In this document: positions 8,766 to 16,575 of the stretch, piece by piece | Position numbering within the stretch: the stretch's first letter is position 1 | How the letters are laid out: each line of letters starts with the position of its first letter | Source: an uncultured Collinsella sp. | Lineage (GTDB): Bacteria > Actinomycetota > Coriobacteriia > Coriobacteriales > Coriobacteriaceae | Length of the DNA stretch: 64,000 bases | Assembly (NCBI GenBank): GCA_959019945.1 | Contig: CAUEQD010000002.1 | Coordinates: 62,001-126,000 of the forward strand | Direction: 5' to 3' | Notes under the pieces: model-generated | Told to the model about the DNA's origin: nothing | The model's database searches: none | Seen by the model: only the letters and a program-made list of their open reading frames with translations | Program-made: the position numbers and the translations under genes

Positions 8766-11327
8766 CTACTCACCGCCCAACAGCTTGCGCAGCTCGGCGA
8801 TGCCAGCCATGTCGTACTCATTGCCCGTAAGCTGGCCCAGCATGTCTGCTAGCTGGCTTTCTGCATCATCTATCTGGTTGCACACGTCCGAGTAGGTTGT
8901 CGCGTATTTGGCGTTGAGCACAGCCACCTTCGCGATGAAGTCGCTCACAACGGTTTCGGGAAGAGCCAGAAGCCCGGTCTGCAACGGCTCTATCCACTTG
9001 GCAACCAATAGATCGTCGCACTGGGCATCGGTCAGGCCCTCGATGACTTCCTTGGTCGTCTCCTCAAGAGCCACTCTCGCTTCCCTGTTTGCCTTCTTGA
9101 GGCTTTTCTCCTCATCGAGCAGCGCCTGCGCACGAACCAGACCTTGCTCAAAATCGTTTTCGGGGTGCTTTCCGATAGCCTTCACAGCCTTCTTGAGCTC
9201 AGTCGCCACAAACGAACCTTCGTCATTGACAGCAGCGGAAGACCCCTTGTCCTCCTCATCGAAACTCTCGAGAATCTCGTCTATTTCCTGCGATATCTCG
9301 CCTAGACGGGAATCACGGGAAGTAATCTCCTTGACGTCTTCGGCAAGCAGGTGCTCTTGCACAAGCGCAAACGGCAGGATGTGGCCAGCCCAGCCGTCCT
9401 GTACCTCGACGTCTTTGCCGTTCTTCTTCTTGACCACCATGTTCGGGTCTACCTTGCGCACGGCGGTTTTCCCCTCGGTTTGGATGACCTCCAAATCGCC
9501 GGAGATTCCCACCCAGGCATCGTCGAGCGCCTGGTAGGCGTCGTAGCCGTCGACCAGGGCCGTGCCCGCCAGTGCGTCTTTCAATAGCGCCGCGATGACC
9601 TCTTCCTCGGCCACGGTATCAACTTCATCGGCGCCGTCTACCAAGCGGCTTCGCAGCGTGGCAGGTAAATCGCTTATCGCATTACGGTATCCGTCCAGAA
9701 AGGCACGGACATCGGCATTTTCCTTCGCCGTTTGCGCAACGTCGTCGGTCGCGGGCACAAGACACGATCCACCTGCGTCACGGTAGAGTTGCCCTTTGAG
9801 GCTCGGCCATACCTTCCAATAGCGCTCGAGCGCGTCCACCTCGGCCTTCGGCACGCCGCCGAACATGGTGGCATACACGTCCCAGCTTTCGGCGGCCGTG
9901 CTCGAGTCCACATAGCGCGGGATGTTGAGGTTATAGTCGTTGGCGCGGATCTCGTCGATGGGAACCAGGCGGCTGAACTTGTCGACGGTCGCGTTCGTTG
10001 TCACGGCGTCGACGATACGCTTGATGTCGCTTGCCCGCAGCTTGTTGTTCTTGCCTTCTTTCACGAAGTGCTTGGAAGCGTCCACCACCAAGACGTCGCT
10101 CGACTCGCGCTGCTTGCGCAGCACCATGATGATGGTGGGGATGCCCGTGCCGAAAAAGATGTTGGCAGGAAGACCTATGATGGCCTGGATATGGCGGTAC
10201 TCCACCAAGTTTTTTCGGATGGTGCCTTCATCGCCGCCGCGGAACAGCACGCCGTGCGGCAAGACGATGCACATGATGCCGTCGGGGCGCAGGTGGTATA
10301 GGTCGTGCAGCAAAAAGGCGTAGTCTGCCTTGGACTTGGGCGCCACACCGAACTTGAAGCGCGGGTCGAGGTCCTTGTCTTCCGGATCCCAGTTCTGGGA
10401 GTAAGGCGGATTCGACACCACGGCATCGACGAAGAGCGGATCGTAGGTCTCATCCTTGTTCTCGACGGTGTCGAACCAGGGCCAGTCGTCTTCGAGTGTG
10501 TCGCCATTGCGTGCCACGATGTTGTCAGGAAGAATTCCACGCATGACCAGATTCATACGTGTGAGGTTGTAGGTGTTCTCCTTAAGCTCCTGTGCATAAT
10601 ACTTGATGGAGTCCGGGTCGCCGTTGCGGCGCGCCACGGCCTTGCCGATGTTGATGAGCAGCGATCCCGATCCGCTCGTGGGGTCGTAGATGGTGATGTT
10701 CTCGCGTCCGGCCAGGTGCCACGAGATTATCTCACTCATGAGCATGGACACCTCGTGCGGCGTGTAGAACTCGCCGGCTTTCTTACCGGCGTTGGCGGCA
10801 AAGTTGCTGATGAGGTACTCGTAGATGAAGCCGAGCACGTCGTAGTCCTGGCGACCGTCCATCGGGATGTCCTTGATGAGGTAGATGAGATCGCGAGCGG
10901 CCTTGGACTGGCTCCGTGCGTCGGTGCCGAGTTTGGAGAGACCGGTCTGCAGCGTGTCGAAGATGCCGTCGAAGACACGCTTGCGGGCGGGATCGATGTT
11001 GCGGCTAAAGGCAGAGAGGGCGTCGCGAACGTTCGAAATCTCGAAGTCGCCGCCTTTGGCGACCCAGGTGGAGAAGAGGTTCTCGTAGGCGATGAAGTAG
11101 CCGCACTCGCCCTTGACAAACTCGACCGTTTCTTCGTCGTCTTCCACGAGGCTCGGCAAATCCTCCTCGGCGAAATCACGTGCCTTCAGGCGGGTGACTT
11201 CAGTCTCGGAGAGGAACTTGTAGAAGATGAAGCCCAGGATGTAATCCTTGTATTCATTTGCCTCGATTTTCGAGCGCATCTTGTTGGCGGATTCCCATAT
11301 CTTTGATGCCAATTGCTGCTTGTTCAT
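8766..11327 (-). CDS. hsdM: Type I N6-adenine DNA methyltransferase M subunit
   Basis: The methyltransferase and cofactor subunit of the type I complex, 853 residues, longer than the usual 500-550. The N-terminal helical HsdM domain (about 1-170) precedes FYTPHEV. The SAM pocket is YDPTSGSGSL (TSGSGS at 217-222) and the catalytic motif is NPPY at 306-309, which marks adenine-N6 methylation. A long C-terminal extension (about 530-853) with many charged helices is present, as in a subgroup of large HsdM proteins. The protein methylates host sites chosen by HsdS and with HsdR cuts unmodified DNA. It follows the GIY-YIG gene on the same strand and is probably co-transcribed with it; hsdS begins one base after its stop. 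Confidence 0.95.
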   Translation of the reverse strand: MNKQQLASKIWESANKMRSKIEANEYKDYILGFIFYKFLSETEVTRLKARDFAEEDLPSLVEDDEETVEFVKGECGYFIAYENLFSTWVAKGGDFEISNVRDALSAFSRNIDPARKRVFDGIFDTLQTGLSKLGTDARSQSKAARDLIYLIKDIPMDGRQDYDVLGFIYEYLISNFAANAGKKAGEFYTPHEVSMLMSEIISWHLAGRENITIYDPTSGSGSLLINIGKAVARRNGDPDSIKYYAQELKENTYNLTRMNLVMRGILPDNIVARNGDTLEDDWPWFDTVENKDETYDPLFVDAVVSNPPYSQNWDPEDKDLDPRFKFGVAPKSKADYAFLLHDLYHLRPDGIMCIVLPHGVLFRGGDEGTIRKNLVEYRHIQAIIGLPANIFFGTGIPTIIMVLRKQRESSDVLVVDASKHFVKEGKNNKLRASDIKRIVDAVTTNATVDKFSRLVPIDEIRANDYNLNIPRYVDSSTAAESWDVYATMFGGVPKAEVDALERYWKVWPSLKGQLYRDAGGSCLVPATDDVAQTAKENADVRAFLDGYRNAISDLPATLRSRLVDGADEVDTVAEEEVIAALLKDALAGTALVDGYDAYQALDDAWVGISGDLEVIQTEGKTAVRKVDPNMVVKKKNGKDVEVQDGWAGHILPFALVQEHLLAEDVKEITSRDSRLGEISQEIDEILESFDEEDKGSSAAVNDEGSFVATELKKAVKAIGKHPENDFEQGLVRAQALLDEEKSLKKANREARVALEETTKEVIEGLTDAQCDDLLVAKWIEPLQTGLLALPETVVSDFIAKVAVLNAKYATTYSDVCNQIDDAESQLADMLGQLTGNEYDMAGIAELRKLLGGE

Positions 11328-12161
11328 CTAGTTTTCCTCGCTTCTATAGACTTGGTTGAGCGTTTCTCCGTCGTCGCTTACCCATTCGGTCCAGCCGTTC
11401 TGGCCGCTGCCGAGCACGAACACCGCCGCGGCGCTGGGCGTCGGGAACTCGAGATCTCTGGCGAGCTCTGCGATACCGCCCGAATCGCCGAAGATCTCCC
11501 TGCGCGCGGCCGCGACGGCCGCGTTTTTCAGCACGGGTCTCGAGAGGTTCACTTTCGAGCCAGCGAGCACGGTGAAGTGCCCGGTGGCCTTGTCGTAGCG
11601 TCCCGCCCCGCGTATGCCGTTCTTCTTCGTGTGGAAGACCGCCGGCGCACCAGCCGGACCCTGGTCGACCCTATCGAGGTCGTACCCCAGAGCTGCCATC
11701 CTGAAGAGGATCCTATCGTGCAGGCGTTCGACGGCCTCTTCCTTGTACGGGTCGATGTAGGGCTTGGGCGTCGCCGAGTTGTCGGTCTCGTACGAGCCGT
11801 GGGTACGCACGTAGTCGATGGCCTTCGCCTCGAGAACGTCCAGTGCATCCCTGCTGATGTTCTGGTCGTCATCGAGGAACATAACGGCCTTGTTCCAGAA
11901 CTCCTTTTTCGCCTTGTGCGCGTCGAGCCGGGCGATGCCCTGGGTCGTCTGCCCCGCGTAGACGCGGCTCACGTTGCCGTGGTCCTCGTCGAGCAGGTAG
12001 TAGACGCCGCGCTGCGGGATGTTCGGCAGCGACTTCGCCTCGGCGAGGTCTTCCCTCGGAACGACGACGGTCACAAGCGACTCGCCGTCGATGCGGCAGA
12101 TGCGGATGCGGTCCGGCTGCGCGCCTATGAGCTGGACGGTGAGAGTCTTGACCCGGATCAT
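11328..12161 (-). CDS. GIY-YIG nuclease-family protein with C-terminal DUF4357-like region
   Basis: A 277-residue protein. Residues about 50-150 contain GVYYLLDE and RVYAGQTTQG, the two strands and helix start of a GIY-YIG nuclease fold, here as GVYYLL and VYAGQ. The C-terminal part (about 180-275), with a charged segment and FVLGSGQNGWTEW, resembles the DUF4357 module found on proteins next to restriction systems. Whether the nuclease is active cannot be told: the canonical arginine and glutamate were not placed with confidence. ATG 12161 is preferred to GTG 12167 because AGGGGG lies about seven bases upstream. It overlaps the small upstream gene's end and precedes hsdM closely, so the three form one operon. 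Confidence 0.72.
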   Translation of the reverse strand: MIRVKTLTVQLIGAQPDRIRICRIDGESLVTVVVPREDLAEAKSLPNIPQRGVYYLLDEDHGNVSRVYAGQTTQGIARLDAHKAKKEFWNKAVMFLDDDQNISRDALDVLEAKAIDYVRTHGSYETDNSATPKPYIDPYKEEAVERLHDRILFRMAALGYDLDRVDQGPAGAPAVFHTKKNGIRGAGRYDKATGHFTVLAGSKVNLSRPVLKNAAVAAARREIFGDSGGIAELARDLEFPTPSAAAVFVLGSGQNGWTEWVSDDGETLNQVYRSEEN

Positions 12162-12163
12162 GC

Positions 12164-12376
12164 TCACGCCCCCTTCTTCGCGAGCTCTTCAATCATGCAC
12201 GTGCGCACGAAGGCGGAGAAGCTCATGCCCCGCAGGGCCGCCTCTTCCTTCGCAGCGTCGCGCAGGGTATCGGGGATGCGAAGGGTCACGGAGACCTGGT
12301 CGCCGTCCACCAGGAAGCTCCTGATCTCGGTCTCGTCGGGGTTGCTCTTGATGAGTTGCTTGTAGCTATCGGGCAT
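12164..12376 (-). CDS. Small ribbon-helix-helix-like protein (antitoxin or repressor type)
   Basis: A 70-residue protein whose middle reads VSVTLRIPDTLRDAAKEEA then GMSFSAFVRTCMIEEL, the strand-helix-helix pattern of CopG/MetJ-type DNA-binding dimers. ATG 12376 has GGGAG five bases upstream; ATG 12388 would add four residues. Its end overlaps the GIY-YIG gene. Being first in the operon and small, it could be an autorepressor or an antitoxin-like partner of the GIY-YIG protein. A 7-base inverted repeat around a TATAAT lies just upstream (12396-12436). No known toxin family is adjacent, so the role is inferred from fold and position only. Confidence 0.65.
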   Translation of the reverse strand: MPDSYKQLIKSNPDETEIRSFLVDGDQVSVTLRIPDTLRDAAKEEAALRGMSFSAFVRTCMIEELAKKGA

Positions 12377-12395
12377 CTGCGCTCCCATCGCTCGA

Positions 12396-12436
12396 AATGC
12401 AATACAAATGCGTTTACAGAATTATAGCGTTGCATT
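12396..12436 (-). promoter_or_regulatory. Candidate promoter and operator of the RHH/GIY-YIG/hsdMS operon
   Basis: On the minus strand TATAAT (12421-12426) lies between the inverted arms AATGCAA (12396-12402) and TTGCATT (12430-12436). That is a natural place for a ribbon-helix-helix repressor to block the -10 region. No convincing -35 hexamer is visible. Confidence 0.4.
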
Positions 12437-12556
12437 GCTGGCGACTGTTGAGGCGAACGGGTGAACGGCAATATGGTCAGGCGTGGAATCAAAGAGTCAG
12501 GCAGGGACAATCCTGCCAACAACGTTGTCTCGGTCTCGCGTGGCGGGTGCGTTTGC

Positions 12557-12979
12557 CTACGCCATCGCGATCCCGCGCGCCGCACTCAACAGCTCGTACT
12601 CCCTCTGACTCCACTGACGCAGCTCGGCAGCCTCGACGGCATCACGACACAGGTCCAAAAACACCTCGGCGCCCTCGCAGAAGCACTCGCGGGCAAAGTC
12701 GCCCGAGCCGTCCGCGATGCACGTGCCGTCTGCAAACAGCTTCCAGCTGGACGGCTCGCGCGAATCGTCTCCGAGCAGCTTGATCTGCAACACATGTGGA
12801 TTGCCAGCAGCACAGAGTTCTTCCTCGAGCTTCTGTACCGTAAAGCGCATCTGATGGGAGAGACTGCTCTTGACCATGGCCGAGGCATAGCCGCTCGGCC
12901 CGTCCAGAAGATGCATTCGTTTTGGCTTGGTTGCCAGGTTGTGGAAATTGCGCTCGCTGCGCACGGAGAAATTGTCCAT
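12557..12979 (-). CDS. Protein of unknown function behind a SAM-I-like leader
   Basis: A 140-residue soluble protein that I do not recognise. There is no signal peptide or membrane segment. It is mixed in composition, with three to four cysteines in the second half (FARECFCEGAEVF, FLDLCRDAV) and a C-terminal helix rich in Glu and Arg. ATG 12979 is chosen because AAAGGAG lies at the right distance; a longer frame upstream would run through the structured leader. The leader at 12989-13077 folds like a member of the SAM-I riboswitch clan, which would link the gene to methionine or SAM supply. It stands alone, leftward, between the restriction locus and an unrelated membrane protein. Confidence 0.7.
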   Translation of the reverse strand: MDNFSVRSERNFHNLATKPKRMHLLDGPSGYASAMVKSSLSHQMRFTVQKLEEELCAAGNPHVLQIKLLGDDSREPSSWKLFADGTCIADGSGDFARECFCEGAEVFLDLCRDAVEAAELRQWSQREYELLSAARGIAMA

Positions 12980-12988
12980 ACGGACTCC

Positions 12989-13077
12989 TTTCATCGGTGT
13001 TGGCAGGGCCACCGTGCCTCTTGGCCGGTTGGCGTCGGGATCGTGGAGCCAACTCTCTACCCCGACTCTGGATAAAA
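12989..13077 (-). promoter_or_regulatory. Candidate SAM-I-clan riboswitch (compact, no P4)
   Basis: Read on the minus strand, P1 pairs UUUUAUC (13077-13071) with GAUGAAA (12995-12989). AGAG follows, then P2 with UCGGGG/UCCCGA and an upper stem. A conserved-looking CCAACC leads into P3, whose arms ACCGGCC and GGCACGGU enclose a short AAGA loop. The P2 loop GUUGGC is fully complementary to GCCAAC (13004-12999), the place of the SAM-I pseudoknot. The P1 3' arm overlaps the AAAGGAG ribosome site, so ligand binding should lower translation. The P4 hairpin is absent, as in reduced variants. This was recognised by eye only. Confidence 0.42.
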
Positions 13078-13128
13078 CGCGCCCGCTCCTTGCGGGCACG
13101 ATGGAGTCTATCAGCGCACGCGGACAAA

Positions 13129-13166
13129 AATCAACCCCGTGCGGCAATGAGCGCACGGGGTTGATT
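13129..13166 (-). terminator. Terminator after the 13197-14231 gene
   Basis: A perfect 15-base stem (13129-13143 with 13152-13166) with an 8-base loop is followed on the minus strand by TTTTTGT. Confidence 0.8.
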
Positions 13167-13196
13167 TGGTCTACGGCCCTCAATTTTTGGCATTTG

Positions 13197-14231
13197 TTAT
13201 TCGTCGTCTCCGTCGTTGGGGTCGCCCTTGAGGGTGTTGATGTCCAGGTACTGGTTGTCGTCCTCTTTTTGCTGCGTTGCCGATTCGGACGCGGTGGGGC
13301 CGCGGAATAGCTGGAATCCCTCAAATGCGATCACGCCGAGTAAGGCCACGATAATTGCGATAAAGACGATCTTTGCCGCTTGGGGAAACTCGGAGAAGTG
13401 CGGCGGCTCTTCTTCGGTGTAGTAGTCGGCAAAGCGCTCGTCGTCGGTGCCATGGGTATACGACGATGTCGATGCGGCCTTTACGCTGGTCTTGCTGTAC
13501 TCGGGAGCAGACGCGTTGGCAAACGAGCCGTTATCGTATGCGCTCGATGCGGATCCGTAGCTCTCGGTCTCAATGCGGGAGGCGCGGGGCGCGGCATCAA
13601 AGCGATCGCCGTGCGCTGCTGCTTCGTTGTAATCGGAGTCGCGCTCTTCGGCAGCTGCAAACAGCGGGTTGACCGGAATATCGAGCGCCGGCATGCCGGC
13701 CGAGGTCTCGTCCAAGTCGGCCGCGGCCCAGGAATCGAAGGCAAACTGGCGGTTGGCGAGGTCGTCCAGATCCATAACGGGCGGCTCGAGCTCGGGTTCG
13801 GGCTGGGGTTCGGGAGCCGCGTATGTCGGCTGCTGCGGGATGGCATGCGCGGGTGTGCTGCTGGGCGTATGGCGCTGTGTCGCCGCGGCAAGAAATGCCG
13901 CCGTCTCGGACGGATCGCTGGTGGGGCGGGGCGCAGGGGCGCCCTGGCGCGGTACCTGCATAATGGGGCGGGTGGCAAAGTCATCTGCGGGCACGGATGC
14001 CGGCGCGGGCGTAGTGGCCGGGGTGGGAGCAGCGGCCGACGTAGGCTTTGGACCTGCCGAGCGAACCGCGCCGCCCATGAGTTCATCGGCGGTCCAAGGG
14101 CGGTCGCTCATCACGTCGTCCAGGCTCAATGCAAACAGATCGTCTTCGCCCTCGTCAAACGCGCGTTTCGCATGCCTGGCGGCAGAAACGAAGCCTCCGC
14201 GGCCGTTGCGTGATGCGTTGCTCGACCCCAT
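13197..14231 (-). CDS. Single-pass membrane protein with long disordered N-terminal region
   Basis: A 344-residue protein of unknown function. Residues about 1-285 are low-complexity, rich in Ala, Pro, Ser, Glu and Asp, with repeated Pro-Ala stretches, and look intrinsically disordered. One transmembrane helix is clear near residues 290-312 (KIVFIAIIVALLGVIAFEG), followed by a short acidic tail ending NDGDDE. The positive charge near the N-terminus and the single late helix suggest a cytoplasmic N-terminal domain anchored at its C-terminal end. ATG 14231 has AAAGGA upstream. No domain or catalytic residue is recognised; a scaffold or envelope-linked role would be a guess. Confidence 0.72.
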   Translation of the reverse strand: MGSSNASRNGRGGFVSAARHAKRAFDEGEDDLFALSLDDVMSDRPWTADELMGGAVRSAGPKPTSAAAPTPATTPAPASVPADDFATRPIMQVPRQGAPAPRPTSDPSETAAFLAAATQRHTPSSTPAHAIPQQPTYAAPEPQPEPELEPPVMDLDDLANRQFAFDSWAAADLDETSAGMPALDIPVNPLFAAAEERDSDYNEAAAHGDRFDAAPRASRIETESYGSASSAYDNGSFANASAPEYSKTSVKAASTSSYTHGTDDERFADYYTEEEPPHFSEFPQAAKIVFIAIIVALLGVIAFEGFQLFRGPTASESATQQKEDDNQYLDINTLKGDPNDGDDE

Positions 14232-14355
14232 CTTGTTCCATCCTTTCGAACTGTCTATCTCATCGATTATATGGAACTTGCCTTGCGGCCGAGTCTTGGA
14301 TTCGTGCATTTTGGAACTCGCGCCCAAAAGGGGAGGGGCGACCCGGCCGAGTTGC

Positions 14356-15009
14356 CTACTTGTCGCCGGCGGCAGCCTTTGCCTCGTTGAGGTAGCTATA
14401 GAAGCTGTACTTAGAGATGCCAAAGAACTCGCAGGCACGTTCGCTCGACTTGGAAATGAGGAAGGCGCCGCGACGGTCGAGGTAGCCAATGGCGCGAATG
14501 CGCTCATCTTTGGTCATAAGGGCTGCAGGCTTGCCCACGTATTGCTCGCACTCGCGCAGCAGATCTTCGAGCAGGTCGCCGATATTTTTGGTAATGGGCT
14601 CGGGCTCGGTGTAGCCCGTGGCACCGGTGCCGGTAAAGGCATCGAGCGAGCGCTCAAAAGCCTTCATGAGCGTAATGTCAAAGTTAATGCCCAAAATGCC
14701 GACGGGCTTGCCCTCGTCGTTGCGGATAAAGATGGTCGAGGACTTGAGCAGCTTGCCATCGGTGGTTTTGGTGAGGTATGGCTCGCGGTCGTGCACGTCG
14801 GTGATGCCCTCGTGCATGGACTCAAACACAATATGGCTGGGGCCGTCACCCAGTTTGCGCCCGCTGACGTGGCCGTTTTCGATCACTACGATGGAGTGGT
14901 CCACGTCCTCGGTTTCCAGGTCGTGGACGACGACTTCGCAGTTGGGGCCAAATTGGAGCGCCAGGCCGTGTGCAAGGCGCTTGTAAAACTCAATCTGTGC
15001 GGGGGTCAT
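14356..15009 (-). CDS. YheO/DauR-type transcriptional regulator (PAS-like sensor plus HTH)
   Basis: A 217-residue regulator. The N-terminal half (about 1-115) is the YheO-like PAS domain, with NCEVVVHDLE and SSTIFIRNDEGKPVGILGINFD. The C-terminal part (about 165-215) is a helix-turn-helix: RGAFLISKSSERACEFFGISKYSFYSYL. Such proteins often control amino-acid or nitrogen catabolic genes; DauR acts in D-arginine use. The gene is divergent from dpaL with 277 bases between, so it is the likely regulator of the diaminopropionate/purine cluster. ATG 15009 has AGGAAGG upstream, whereas the longer frame to 15039 has no ribosome site. Confidence 0.85.
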   Translation of the reverse strand: MTPAQIEFYKRLAHGLALQFGPNCEVVVHDLETEDVDHSIVVIENGHVSGRKLGDGPSHIVFESMHEGITDVHDREPYLTKTTDGKLLKSSTIFIRNDEGKPVGILGINFDITLMKAFERSLDAFTGTGATGYTEPEPITKNIGDLLEDLLRECEQYVGKPAALMTKDERIRAIGYLDRRGAFLISKSSERACEFFGISKYSFYSYLNEAKAAAGDK

Positions 15010-15137
15010 GGGTGCCTTCCTAAAAATTAGTTTGGGCACACTTTGCCATAAACCACACCTGTTCGCAAATAACGAAAGCGGCGCTGCGTTATGTAACCGT
15101 TCGGCGACGAAAAGGTACCGATTACGGCAACAAACAA

Positions 15138-15185
15138 TTTGTTAGGTTTATCAATCAAAATGTGTGATAGAACAGTGCTAACAAA
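15138..15185. promoter_or_regulatory. Inverted repeat in the regulator-dpaL intergenic region
   Basis: The arms TTTGTTAG (15138-15145) and CTAACAAA (15178-15185) are separated by 32 bases in an AT-rich stretch between the divergent regulator and dpaL. The spacing would suit an operator bound by a dimer or two dimers near the dpaL promoter. Confidence 0.35.
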
Positions 15186-15286
15186 CTTTTTGTTTGGCAT
15201 CCACATAAAAGTTCAGTCGCATGAATGGGAATGGGCTGAAACGCGTATGCGGGGGCCGGCAAGAGAGGACTTAAGGAGTTCACCGT

Positions 15287-16501
15287 ATGGCCGATAAGAT
15301 CCAGTGGGCGGGCAACACGATGCCCAAGAGCGATGACAAGCACTTGGGAATCATGAGCCTCGACCACGTGAAGAAGGCCCGCGCCTTCCACCAGTCGTTC
15401 CCTCAATATACCGTCACTCCGCTTGCCCGCCTGGACGGCCAGGCTGCGCGCCTGGGCCTGTCCAACCTGTGCGTTAAGGACGAGAGCTATCGCTTTGGCC
15501 TCAACGCCTTTAAGGTTCTGGGCGGTTCGTTTGCCATGGCCAACTACATTGCCGACGAGACCGGCAAGGACGTTGCCGAGTGCACCTTCGACTACCTGAC
15601 TTCCGATCAGCTTGCCAAGGACTTTGGCCAGGCCACCTTCTTTACCGCCACCGACGGCAACCATGGTCGCGGCGTGGCATGGGCTGCCAACAAGCTGGGG
15701 CAGAAGGCCGTCGTGCACATGCCCAAGGGTTCCACCAAGCCCCGCTTCGATAACATCGCCGCCGAGGGCGCCACGGTGACCATCGAAGAGGTCAACTACG
15801 ACGAGTGCGTGCGCATGGCCGCCGCCGAGGCCGACGCCTGCGAGCGCGGCGTTATCGTTCAGGACACCGCCTGGGAGGGCTACGAGAAGATCCCGTCTTG
15901 GATCATGGAGGGCTACGGCACCATGGCTTCCGAGGCTGCCGAGCAGCTGCGCGAGATGGCCATCAACCGCCCGACGCACGTCTTTGTCCAGGCTGGCGTG
16001 GGCTCGCTGGCCGGCGCCGTGGTGGGCTACTTCACCAACCTGTATCCCGATAACCCGCCCACCTTCGTCGTGGTCGAGTGCGCGCCTGCCGCCTGCCTGT
16101 ACAAGGGCGCTGCCGCCGGCGACGGCGACCCGCGCATCGTGGACGGCGACATGCCCTCCATCATGGCCGGCCTTTGCTGCGGCGAGCCCAACATCCTGGG
16201 CTGGGATATCCTGCGCAACCACACCACTGCCTTTGTGTCCTGCCCCGACTGGGTTACCGCTCGCGGCATGCGTACCCTGGGCGCTCCCGAGAAGGGCGAC
16301 CCGCGCGTCATCTCCGGCGAGTCCGGCGCTGTGACCACCGGCCTGGTCGAGACCCTCATGCTCGATCCCGAGTACGCCGAGCTCAAGGAGCTCATCGGCC
16401 TGGACAAGACGAGCTCCGTGCTCTGCTTCTCCACCGAGGGCGACACGGACCCCGACCAGTATCGCCGCATCGTCTGGGAAGGCGAATATCCCACTTGCTA
16501 A
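15287..16501 (+). CDS. dpaL: 2,3-diaminopropionate ammonia-lyase
   Basis: A PLP enzyme of fold type II, 404 residues, as expected for the YgeX/DpaL family. It converts 2,3-diaminopropionate to pyruvate and ammonia. The PLP lysine is K76 in GLNAFKVLGG, and the TDGNHGRG loop near 121 binds the cofactor phosphate/substrate region. Cysteine pairs occur in AGLCCGEP, as in the family. A clear AAGGAG precedes ATG 15287. It heads a run with ygeY and ygeW, the same trio found in enterobacterial and clostridial purine/urate degradation clusters, where a ring-opening product ends in a diaminopropionate-like step. The divergent YheO-type gene probably controls it. Confidence 0.94.
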   Translation: MADKIQWAGNTMPKSDDKHLGIMSLDHVKKARAFHQSFPQYTVTPLARLDGQAARLGLSNLCVKDESYRFGLNAFKVLGGSFAMANYIADETGKDVAECTFDYLTSDQLAKDFGQATFFTATDGNHGRGVAWAANKLGQKAVVHMPKGSTKPRFDNIAAEGATVTIEEVNYDECVRMAAAEADACERGVIVQDTAWEGYEKIPSWIMEGYGTMASEAAEQLREMAINRPTHVFVQAGVGSLAGAVVGYFTNLYPDNPPTFVVVECAPAACLYKGAAAGDGDPRIVDGDMPSIMAGLCCGEPNILGWDILRNHTTAFVSCPDWVTARGMRTLGAPEKGDPRVISGESGAVTTGLVETLMLDPEYAELKELIGLDKTSSVLCFSTEGDTDPDQYRRIVWEGEYPTC

Positions 16502-16575
16502 TCGTTGGGGCGGAGTAAATAGGTATCGCTCCGCCACCTCACAGGTAGAATCCTTCGTTTGAAAGGTTATGAACA

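Noticed and set aside
12461..13075. A 204-codon rightward frame opposite the unknown gene at 12557-12979
   Set aside because: The leftward frame has a good ribosome site and a structured leader. Neither protein is recognised, so the choice is probable and not certain.
13669..15030. A 453-codon rightward frame across the membrane protein and the YheO-type regulator
   Set aside because: The leftward frames have clear domains, starts with ribosome sites and a terminator; this one has none.
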